From NCBI GenBank assembly GCA_022432975.1, contig CM039509.1, forward strand, positions 43,062,209-43,126,208: a DNA stretch of 64,000 bases, read 5' to 3'. The notes beneath the pieces are model-generated. The model searched no databases and was not told where the DNA came from. It was given only the letters and a program-made list of their open reading frames with translations. The number at the start of each line of letters is the position of its first letter. The first letter of the stretch is position 1. Positions 55,225-64,000 of this stretch are shown here, piece after piece. The position numbers and the translations under genes are program-made. Source of the stretch: Begonia masoniana (lineage: Eukaryota; Streptophyta; Magnoliopsida; Cucurbitales; Begoniaceae).

Positions 55225-57948
55225 ATGGATCAGAAAATGGGAACTTCGGAAATAAAATCCACCGCCAGATCGCCGGTCCGACAAGCTTCTCCACCACCGA
55301 CGCCGCCTATATCAGCTCCTCCTTCTCAGTTCCATTCGCCGTCGTTAACCCGATCGCCGTTGCTAGCCTCCCTGGACGACATCGAAGCGGCGGACACAAG
55401 CAAAACTCCAAAATCATCGACACCAAGAAGAATAACCCCGCGTTTTATTACTCCGTTGGGAAGTCCGATCATAAAGGCTCTTCAACTCACCAAGCTTGAT
55501 CCTCAAGATGCATGGCTGCCGATCACAGAGTCTAGAAATGGCAACGCCTTCTACGCCGCCTTTCATACTCTATGTTCTGGGATCGGAATTCAAGCTCTTG
55601 TTCTTCCCGTTGCCTTCACTTTCCTCGGCTGGTGAGTACAGATTTTGGAAGAACTGACACTTATAGCAGTCCATAGCCCTTAAAAGTATGTTTTTTTAAC
55701 ATTTTTTTTGAACTTTTCTTTTGGGTTGCAGGGCGTGGGGGATCATCAGCTTGACCTTAACATTCATCTGGCAACTTTATACTCTCTACCTGCTGGTGCA
55801 GCTTCATGAATCAACAGAAACTGGATTGCGCTACAGCCGATATCTTCAACTATCCACTATTGCTTTCGGTAAGCCCTTTTCCCACCGGTGAAAATAGGTC
55901 CGAAGAAAATCCCACCCATAAAAATAGGCATAACGATATTACGTTGCATTTTCAGGCGAAAAGGTGACAAATTTTCTGGTCATGATTCCGGTGATGTACT
56001 TATCGGCGGGGACCTGCATAGCTTTGCTCATAATTGGCGGTTCCACGTCGAGGATACTCTTTGAAACACTTTGTGGCCCGACCTGCTCAGCCCACTCACT
56101 GACGCCGGTGGAGTGGTACTTGGTGTTCACCTGTGCGGCGGTGGTCTTATCCCAGCTGCCAAATTTAAACTCGATTGCCGGTGTTTCACTCATCGGAGCG
56201 ATCACCGCCATTGGTTACTGCACTCTTATATGGGTAGTTTCTGTGGCGGAGGGAAGAGTGGCTGGCGTTTCTTACAGTCCGCTTAAACCAAGCTCTCAAG
56301 TCGCGCGGGTTTTTGGGGTCTTGAATGCTCTTGGAATCATCGTTTTCGCCTTCAGAGGCCATAATCTAACACTTGAGATTCAGGTATTGTTTCAACTTAT
56401 CTGATAAACTATTTTCTCATAGAAAAACTGAGTTTCAATCCTAGTCTAACCTCGTCCTCGGGTGTATGAGTTATCCTAATTTCGACGTGAATAGTTACAC
56501 GTGAAGTCACTCGGTGCTCATTGTACAATATTGTCTGTTTCGTATCAGAGTCTGGACGAATTTTTGTTTATAATTAGTTCAAAACAGTTGTAACAGGTAG
56601 GAAATAGAACTCTACTTATAACACTTAATTTTCACTATACCAAACATGCAAGAGTGTGCACTTCTACTAGGAAAGACTGGATTCTCACAATCAAAAGAAT
56701 TTTGAGTGTCTGGACGAATTTTTTTTTAGGATTAGCTCAAAACGGGTTGTAACAGGTAAGAAAGAGAGCTCTACTTATAACACTTAATTTTCACTATACC
56801 AAACATGTGAGATTGTGCACTTCTACTGGGAAAGACTGGATTCTCACAATCAAAAGAATTTTAGTTGTCATTCTCTTCACGTAACGAATTGACACACTAC
56901 ACAACTCGGTGGACGAGTTACCCGACTGAAACAAGTAAAACAATTCTAATTAAACAGTTTATAGTTAAAAAAATCACCAGTTTCATCAAAGGTTAGTTAT
57001 TGTAATTTACAATAAGATCAACTTGGCCCGCCATTGCAGTGAAAACAATGTTGAGAGTGTTTATTAAATTAGTAAGGCCTCAGAATTTTCTTCCATGCAA
57101 TGTAAACACGCAAATTAGGGTATGAATAATCTTGCAGGTAAAGAAACAAAGAAAAAAATAAACAAATAATTAAGATTGTTTGACCGTTGACTATTGACCT
57201 GATACAGGTTTGACTTTGTTTTTGTTTGCAGGCCACTATGCCTTCGAGTGAGAAACATCCATCACGAGTTCCGATGTGGAAGGGTGTCAAGTTTGCATAT
57301 TTGCTCGTAGCAGTATGTTTATACCCATTAGCAATTGGAGGGTATTGGTCGTATGGTCAACTGGTAATCAATTCTGTCAGGCTAATTCAAAAACTTTATA
57401 GTATAAAAATATATCAATTAGTAATGAAAGATTTGGGTATTGTTTATTTATTCCTTCAGATTCCGACCAATGGAGGCATGTTAACAGCTCTCTACATGTT
57501 TCACGGCCGAGACACACCACGCTTTATCTTAGGACTAACAAGTTTCTTCGTCATCGTCAACGCTTTATGCTCCTTTCAAATTTACGCAATGCCAGTGTTT
57601 GACGATATGGAATCTCAATACACGAAGAGAAAGAAGAAGGCTTGCCCATGGTGGCTCCGGGTGGTTTTCCGAACAACTTTTGGGTTCTTTTCGTTCTTCC
57701 TAGCGGTGGCGATTCCGGCTGTCGGGACAGTCGCGGGTCTCGTGGGTGGCATTGCATTGCCTGTCACGTTGGGTTACCCTTGTTTCATGTGGCTTAAGAT
57801 TAAAAAGCCCAAGGTTTATAGCAAAAGTTGGGTTGTTAATTGGGGACTTGGGTTGCTTGGAATGGGCTTGAGCTTGGCCTTGATTGCAGCTGGTTTGTTT
57901 GTGGTGATTGACAATGGAATGAAGGTGGAGTTCTTCAAGCCTCATTGA
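55225..57948 (+). CDS. Lysine/histidine transporter-like 8-type amino-acid permease, copy 1 (5 exons, 530 aa)
   Basis: A membrane permease of the AAAP family (Aa_trans), LHT/AATL branch, expected to import amino acids with protons. Exons are 55225-55631, 55732-55868, 55956-56383, 57232-57363 and 57460-57948, 531 codons in phase. A long Ser/Pro/Thr-rich N-terminus (about 100 residues) precedes the typical DAWLPITESRNGNAFYAAFH and GIGIQALVLPVAFTFLGW. Later conserved parts are MYLSAGTCIALLIIGG, LSQLPNLNSIAGVSLIGAIT, FAFRGHNLTLEIQATMPSSE, GGMLTALYMFHG and SFQIYAMPVFDDMESQYT. About ten hydrophobic segments are visible. The substrate is unproven. Its nearest relative is the next gene, with the same intron phases. 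Intron 4 (96 bp) is in frame and has no stop, so retention would add 32 residues. Confidence 0.94.
56551..56865 (+). repeat. Tandem duplication of 158 bp inside intron 3
   Basis: Two units (56551-56708 and 56709-56865) share TCTGGACGAATTTTT, TTGTAACAGGTA, CTCTACTTATAACACTTAAT and GGAAAGACTGGATTCTCACA. It lies in the 848-bp intron 3 of the first transporter gene. Its origin is unknown; the sequence before it (CGTATCAGAGTC) could hint at an old retrotransposon scrap. Confidence 0.75.
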
Positions 57949-59860
57949 GGAAGATGAATTATAATTTTGGGGACAATTCAGGAAGTGGGCTTTGTTCTAT
58001 CAATTATTTGTTTCTGCAGTAGCTTTTGTTGGTCAAAATCTAGAATTTGGTCGATGATTTTCTTGTATAAGACGGTTCAATTTGTTAATATATATCCACT
58101 CTAAGTGATTATCCAAACTTAACCCCTAATTTTACTCGACCAAGTTGTCGTGGATAATTATAATTAATAGCAAGTTGGTAAAAAGTAATACGGTGATTAA
58201 AGATCGAACATTAAATCAACGTATAAAAATTTCTAATATGTAATATGATCGAATGTTTTAACGTGATTTTAATATCTTTGATGATTTCGAATTTTATCAA
58301 TTTCTTAATAAATTTTAAAATTATTAGAGATGAGATCGATATGATTCAAAATCGAGTTAAAAAACCATCACATGAATTAAAAACGGGTTAAAACACACGA
58401 TCAAATGACACATGATAACGTGACGACAGATCCAAATTGATTACAACTAGCTTGACTTTTAACCTCTTAGCAAAAAAAAGTCATATGTTACACTGAATAA
58501 TATTTCAAATGATCTTTTTACTTGAACAACTTCCTACGTCATTGACAAATCCGATTTGAAGTGTCCCAACCAGCTTCCAATGATAAAATGGCCTCCATCT
58601 GGGGTAGTTTCTGAAGTTAAATATATTCTCAACCATGAACAGATCATTTAGTAGGTGTTGTACAGAGTTGAAAAGTCAACTTGGGTTTGTGTTCTTCTTT
58701 AGAAGACGTAAAATAATGCTCATAAAGTTAGATTTATTAATTATTAAGCTCAGTATGGCCTATCTTGCTCGTGCAGACAAATGTAGAATGACAAGAGTTA
58801 GAGTCTGAGTTCAATATCTTGTCTTACTTTCTTCTAATTTCTTGATTTGTTGTTTTACGAAAGAGAAAGTGTCAAATTAATACAATTAAACAAGCCTGTG
58901 TAGGGTCCATCTATGACGAGAGATACATGAAAATGGGAGAAGCGGAAGGAAAAAATCTCTCGATACTCCAATATTTTTGAATCTTGCAGTATAATGTTTT
59001 CTTGCATGACTCTCCCTGTAAATGGAGAGTCCTGGCGAAAAAGAAAAGTAGATCCAGCTGAAGAGAGTTTTTTTTTTTTTTTTTTTTCTGTGAAAAAAGG
59101 AAGAGAAAATAGAGAGAATTTGTGGAAGAGAAAAGAAATAAGGTGAGAAAAAATAGGTAAGGTATTTTTGAGTACAGTGAAAATTCTATGAGATGTGATT
59201 TCTTTTAGTGAGTATTTTCTAAAATTTCGATATCTAGAAAAATATTGTAAATCATATTTTCCATTGTGAGATATTTCTAGACTCAGTTCTCGTGGTTTTT
59301 TACCGATTCGAATTTTCACGTAAAAATTCTCAGTGTTTATTTTAGCGATTATTTCTCTTACTTTTTGGCCTTATAATTTTACGGCGTGAAAAAATATTCA
59401 TGGTATTTTTCAGATCGTATCTGCTATTGTTTCTTATACTGCTTATTTAGCGGTGTAATTGTATTGTTTAAGTAAGTTCTGTCCAGGAGACTGGATTCTA
59501 AGTAGGACCGTTTGTGACCCCTCTAACGTTTCTTGGGAACTTACTTAAAAATGTAATTCAATCTAGGAGATTATTCAGTACAATCTTTTTTAAAAATTAT
59601 CCTGATAGATACTCTTCATGTATAACCATGACAATATTATTATTATTATTGTTGCCGCTAATTATTACGCTTGACGTCCTATACTATTGTTAAGAAGCCA
59701 TAATGAAATTTATGATTAAAGATTAAATGTCAGGTAAATGATGACCACAGCCATGGGATCACTCTCCGTACAAGATCCAGATCTTCATTTGCCTGTGTCT
59801 TATTTGATCATTGAGTTTTAAACCTACTACTATGACAGATTCGAAAAAGAAGAAGTAGCC
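57949..59860. other. Intergenic region between the tandem transporter genes
   Basis: No gene. AT-rich, with a T23 run near 59066-59088. Around 59480-59575 short repeated phrases (CAGGAGACTGGATTCTAAGT and AATCTAGGAGATTATTCAGT; AGTAAGTTC/GAACTTACT in inverted position) may be a small decayed repeat. The promoter of the second transporter gene must lie near the right end. Confidence 0.4.
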
Positions 59861-61637
59861 ATGGGAGAGATATTGGTCCAATTAAGTTCCAAACAGGAGC
59901 TTCCTCTTTACCAACCCATCACCACGAATAGCCCGGAAATACCTCCGCCGGTCATCGCCGTCAACCCAGAAGAAGCTGCCGTTCAATCCTCAGTTGCTTT
60001 GCATGATGACGAGCTTAATTTTCAGGATTCGCTGCTTCCATTAACTGAGTCGAGAACTGGGAGTATCTACTCTGCAATATTTCATTTGTTGTCGTCGGGA
60101 ATCGGCTTTCAGGCTCTTCTTATTCCCGTCTCATTTGCAACTCTTGGATGGTAGGCTTGTCTTTTTTATACTTTTTGAAATTATATTTCGTTTTTCTGAA
60201 ATTATAATTTACTTTACAGGGGCTGGGGAATTACCTGTCTTTCACTTTCATTTATATGGCAGCTCTACACAATCTGGCTTCTCGTCCATCTTCATGAATC
60301 TCAGCCTGGAGTCAGACATAGCAGATTCCTTCAACTTTCCATGGCTTCGTTTGGTCAGTATCAATTTTTCACTCAGATATTGCTTTTTCTAAAGATGATA
60401 TATGAATGCTATTTGAAGGTGATAAGCTGGGAAAGTTGGTCGCAATATTTCCAGTACTGTACTTATCGGCTGCAACCTGCGTGATGATGATCATCACCGG
60501 CGGCGGGACGATGGAGCTCTTCTTCAACAAAATCTATTATGGAGAAGTTGGCAGGGCCGGGTGTGGAGCCAAGCCTCTGAGTGGGGCTGAGTGGTTCTTG
60601 GTTTTTTCAGGCTTGGCAATGGCTCTGGTTCAGTTTCCTAATTTGAATTCCATATCTTGGGTGTCTCTGATCGGCGCAATCACAGCCGTCGGCTATTGCA
60701 CTCTGATATGGGTTCTTTCAATCGGCAAAGGCAGGCTCGCCGGAATATCAAATGATCCGACTCCGGTGGCTGACTTCTCCGGTGTCTTCAGTGCAATTGG
60801 AATCATCCTTCTCAGTTTTAGAGGTCACAATGTTGTGCTTGAAATACAGGTAAAAAAAAAAAAGCTTCATCATTTAGTGCTACAAAACAAGTCGAGTTTC
60901 AGAAAGACATGGATTTTGATGCAGGGGACGTTGCCTACCAATCCAAAGCATCCTTCCAAGACGACGATGTGGAAGGCGGTCATGATCTCATATCTATTAA
61001 TCGCAGTCTTGTGTCTCTTTCCGATTGGTATAGCCGGATATTGGGCTTACAGCGACAAGGTAAACATACTACACTAAGCTTATTAATTAGTGCAATTAAT
61101 GACTTAATTTATAAATATTAGAAATCCTAATTTAGTTTATGTTATCATAAACAGATACCTGCAAAAGGAGGACTTCTGAGAGCCTTTCGGCAATTCCACG
61201 AATCAAACACCTCGAAATCAGTCATGGGTCTAATATACTTGCTCATAGTCGTCAACTCTTTGTGCGTGTTTCAAATCTACGCCATGCCAGTGTTCGATAA
61301 CATGGAGAGCGGGTACACGAGCAGGAAGAAAATGCCGTGCCCGTGGTGGCTTCGCGCGGGATCGCGTCTGTTCTTCGGAGGAATGACTTACTTAGTAGCT
61401 GTTGCTTTTCCCTTTCTGGGCAGTCTAGCTCTTGTTGCTGGAGGAATTGCATTGCCCCTCACTTTTGCTTATCCATGTTTTATGTGGATATCTATCATGA
61501 AGAAGAAGGGTAGTGTCATCAATTGCCTTAACTGGCTATTTGGCTGCTTAGGTTTGCTCGTAAGCGCGCTTATTGTCGCTGCGGCCGTATGGGCTCTGGC
61601 TCGACATGGATCAGATGCAAACTTCTTCAATCCTTGA
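59861..61637 (+). CDS. Lysine/histidine transporter-like 8-type amino-acid permease, copy 2 (5 exons, 490 aa)
   Basis: Second AAAP-family permease of the LHT/AATL type. Exons are 59861-60150, 60220-60353, 60419-60849, 60925-61059 and 61155-61637, 491 codons in phase, with the same exon number and phases as copy 1. The N-terminus (MGEILVQLSS...) is about 40 residues shorter. Conserved parts are DSLLPLTESRTGSIYSAIFH, GIGFQALLIPVSFATLGWGW, YLSAATCVMMIITGGGTMEL, LVQFPNLNSISWVSLIGAIT, SFRGHNVVLEIQ and FQIYAMPVFDNMESGYTSRK. The pair arose by tandem duplication and has diverged considerably. Intron 3 is only 75 bp, in frame and without stops. The transported amino acid is unknown. Confidence 0.94.
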
Positions 61638-62194
61638 AAATGCAATTCTATTTCGGACTCAACTTTCGGACAGAGTTAGAGAGAGAGAGAGAGACAAAAC
61701 ACATGACTATAGGGGTGGAAATCTATTCATTTTCAATTTTAGAAAAACCAATTTTGGAACCGAAAAGATCTTAACCAATGTTTTTTATTCGGCTCTCTGT
61801 TATTTTTTCAAAAACCGATCAAAATCGAAATGAACCAAATTTATAATATTTGTATAAATTTTTACATCAAAACTGGCTAAAACTGAGTTAAAACTTGAGA
61901 AAATGACACAAAATCGAGTTTAAACCGAAAAAACTGATGTCCAAAACCAAAAACATCACTCTGGTATATGTTCGGTCTGAAGGTCAATCAATTCGGTTTT
62001 GGTATCAAAAAATTTAAAACTGAACAAGTCAATTTGGTTTCAACTGGAAGTGGAATCGAACCGGACCGATCTTATCCCTACCGGACGAAGATATGCATAA
62101 CTAAAGTGAATGTAGGAAGACTTCTACGTTGGCAAAGTAACTCCCAATAAAGCTTCTTATTCAATCACATTAATCAAAATATTGAAAACAAATT
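61638..62194. other. Intergenic region with MITE-like sequence
   Basis: Holds the 3' end of the second transporter gene with an (AG)n run at 61679-61693. At about 61710-62085 a stretch begins TAGGGGTGGAAATC and ends GATCTTATCCCTA (imperfect inverted ends) and is filled with AACCGA/CGGTTT-like words, typical of small hAT-type elements. No 8-bp duplication could be seen, so this remains tentative. The 3' UTR of the cpSRP43 gene is on the right. Confidence 0.4.
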
Positions 62195-63322
62195 TCATTG
62201 GGCCTCTTGATTTAATTGGGCCTCTACATTATTAACCGGGCCAAGCCCATTTCCCTGGCCCACCTCAAATTCCTTGATCAAATCAGGATCCACGTTGTCC
62301 TCTGGCTCCCACGTGGCCTCGCTCAAGTCCGTCCATTTCACCAGATACTCCATCTTCCCATCGTCTCCGACCCTCTTCGCCGTCACACCCTCCGCCACTG
62401 CGTATTCTAGCCCTGCCTCGAAGTCTCTTGCTAAATCCTCGCCGACGAATGGAGCTTTCACCCACTCGCTATCCTCGCCGTCCTTCCATTTGACCAAATA
62501 CTCCAAGTTGATTCCCTTCCCTCTCTTCTGTACTATCTCCTGCACCTCCGCGTACTCGAATATTTCTCTTTCTATTATTCGGATCAGAGTCTCTAGTCCC
62601 ACGCGCCGGCCGAACTGCGCTGGGTTTCCCCTCGGTGTGACCCTTAAAATAGATTTGGCCAGCTCTAGTGGCGTTAATCCCCGGTCATCTTCAACCTCCG
62701 GATCTGCTCCGAGCTCCACCAGCACCTTCACGACGTCCGGCCTCACGTACCCGGCCGCCATGTGCAGAGCCGTGAGACCCCCACTGTTATCACGGTGGTT
62801 GAGATCAACCCCGGCCTCGGCCAGAATCCGGACGCAGGATTCCGACCCGAGTCCGGCGACGAATAACAGCGCGGTGCGGCCGTCTGCGTCTACGGCGTCG
62901 AAGTCCCGGCCATCGTCAGCGGCGATGAGCTGTTGAAGCGCGGCCTCGTCGGCTTTTTTCGCTGCGGTCCACCATGGGGTCTCGTACTCGGCGACTACGT
63001 CTTTCGCAATGAAGTCGGAGGGAACCCACGAGGGATCGTGGCCGTCATTCCACTCGATCAAATATTCCATCCCAACGCCGCCCTCGGCGGCTCTGCTGCC
63101 AATGATCTTATTGACTTCGCCGTAGGATTCGTCTTCCTTGAAGCCAGGCGGGAATGTGGTCTGCAGTTGCTTTTCCTCGTTCTGGATGGCGTAGGCTGCA
63201 AAAGTGGCGTGGCTGTTATTGAATTTGAATCGAAGAGGATGTGAAGGGAGAGAAAAGGGGAAGATAGAGTTGGGAGAGAGTTTGAGGCGAGAGAGAGACT
63301 GATTAACAAAAAGTGCATCCAT
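62195..63322 (-). CDS. CAO: Chloroplast signal recognition particle 43 kDa protein (375 aa, intronless)
   Basis: cpSRP43 works in the chloroplast stroma with cpSRP54 as chaperone and targeting factor for light-harvesting chlorophyll-binding proteins on their way to the Alb3 translocase in thylakoids. The single exon starts at the ATG at 63322. Residues 1 to about 55 are a Ser/Asn-rich transit peptide. Chromodomain 1 is at about 67-118 ([27 protein letters not shown]). Ankyrin repeats are at about 118-250 ([36 protein letters not shown]). Chromodomain 2 is at about 256-303 ([16 protein letters not shown]) and chromodomain 3 at about 307-352 ([20 protein letters not shown]). This matches the known domain order and usual length. 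No damage is seen. Confidence 0.97.
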   Translation of the reverse strand: MDALFVNQSLSRLKLSPNSIFPFSLPSHPLRFKFNNSHATFAAYAIQNEEKQLQTTFPPGFKEDESYGEVNKIIGSRAAEGGVGMEYLIEWNDGHDPSWVPSDFIAKDVVAEYETPWWTAAKKADEAALQQLIAADDGRDFDAVDADGRTALLFVAGLGSESCVRILAEAGVDLNHRDNSGGLTALHMAAGYVRPDVVKVLVELGADPEVEDDRGLTPLELAKSILRVTPRGNPAQFGRRVGLETLIRIIEREIFEYAEVQEIVQKRGKGINLEYLVKWKDGEDSEWVKAPFVGEDLARDFEAGLEYAVAEGVTAKRVGDDGKMEYLVKWTDLSEATWEPEDNVDPDLIKEFEVGQGNGLGPVNNVEAQLNQEAQ

Positions 63323-64000
63323 GGCCGGAGAGGGTGGAAAGGTTGAGAATTACAGAAGGGATTGCAGCCTGTTCTTTTTCATTGATGGGCTTGCCTGACG
63401 AAGAAGAGACAGAGTGGAGAAATTTGAGGATAAGGAAACTCATCCAATGGTTCTCATTGGGTAAGAGTTTTGGAGTGTACCATTCCTCTGCCTCACTGTT
63501 TCACTGGTGGCCTTTCCTGACCACAAATGCCTCATGGTTTAATAATTATAATTTTGTTAATAAAACATAGTTTAATTATAATTTTATTAATCAACGTTCT
63601 TTAAGAGACAATTTTTAATGCCATCATAATTTAGGATTTTTTTTTGTTTACCTTTAAATATATCATATAGATTTTTCAAAAAAAAAAAGGGAAATTATCG
63701 ATTTGAACCCTGTACTATACAGGTTTTTTCAATTCGGCCCACGTACTAAACAACCGGCAAACTGAACCTTGTACTTTGATTTTATTATCAGTTTTGATCT
63801 TTTATCAACAATTTCATTAAGCCCTCATTGAAAAAACTACCAAACGATCGTAAATTCAGTTGAAAGTTTTACCATATGTTCATTACTTAATGAGAAGATA
63901 ATCTGAAAATTTTCGTGATTTTCTAAGACATCTACCATTTATTGTAATTTTATTTTAGTATTTTTTAAAAATATTATAATAAATCATACAAATTTTAACA
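63323..64000. other. Intergenic region upstream of the cpSRP43 gene
   Basis: Contains the cpSRP43 promoter in its first few hundred bases, then AT-rich DNA. At about 63690-63800 the text GGGAAATTATCGATTTGAACCCTGTACTATA...AACTGAACCTTGTACTTTGAT looks like the end of a Mutator-like or similar plant DNA element of another family than the one at 36542, continuing beyond the window edge. No gene seen. Confidence 0.4.

Noticed and set aside
61710..62085. A definite hAT-type MITE
   Set aside because: The outer ends are only imperfectly inverted and no 8-bp target duplication is seen, so it is recorded only as MITE-like sequence in the intergenic entry.

Overview
The window is nuclear DNA from a flowering plant, almost certainly a eudicot. 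It has spliced genes with short AT-rich introns and GT/AG borders, a chloroplast-targeted protein, plant-only gene families and several classes of plant transposable element. There is one 100-bp run of N (3814-3913). I cannot name the species. Exon borders below were worked out by hand from splice sites, reading phase and family conservation.

Left gene island (1-13 kb): the 5' part of a GPAT9-type glycerol-3-phosphate acyltransferase gene (minus strand, running off the left edge); about 5.5 kb of AT-rich intergenic DNA with a Mutator-like end next to the gap and a Ty1/copia relic; a four-exon DUF630/DUF632 gene (plus, NRG2-like, 806 aa); and, convergent with it, a three-exon NAC transcription factor gene (minus, 282 aa).

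Repeat block (14.25-44.0 kb): the backbone is an endogenous pararetrovirus array (Caulimoviridae, most like the florendoviruses), all on the plus strand and in tandem. Unit A has a leader, lacks the movement protein, and carries coat protein, zinc knuckle, protease and degenerate remains. Unit B has promoter, leader, movement protein and a truncated coat protein, then an almost open second gene (ORF2), and then another promoter, primer-binding site and leader. The two coat proteins differ clearly, so two viral lineages seem to be joined. No complete reverse transcriptase or RNase H of viral type survives. The array starts at a (TA)n tract, exactly where the viral primer-binding site would lie. 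Later insertions split it: an LTR at 16519-21313 with a second LTR nested at 17514-19566; a minus-strand Ty3/gypsy mosaic at about 25.95-36.16 kb that carries a Cassandra-type insert with 5S-rRNA-like sequence; a Mutator-like element at 36542-37727 inside ORF2; and an LTR at 39275-43890 with another nested at 39376-41518. Matching target-site duplications support five of these insertions, and the Cassandra-type insert has one too.

Right gene island (45-64 kb): a five-exon expansin-like A gene (minus, 259 aa); a structurally complete but decayed Ty1/copia element (47992-53710, minus) with two LTRs, primer-binding site and a GTATG duplication; two tandem five-exon lysine/histidine-transporter-like genes (plus, 530 and 490 aa) with the same intron positions and phases; and an intronless gene for cpSRP43 (CAO, minus, 375 aa). 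The host genes do unrelated jobs (glycerolipid synthesis, nitrate/leaf development signalling, transcription, cell wall, amino-acid transport, thylakoid protein targeting), and nothing suggests they act together.
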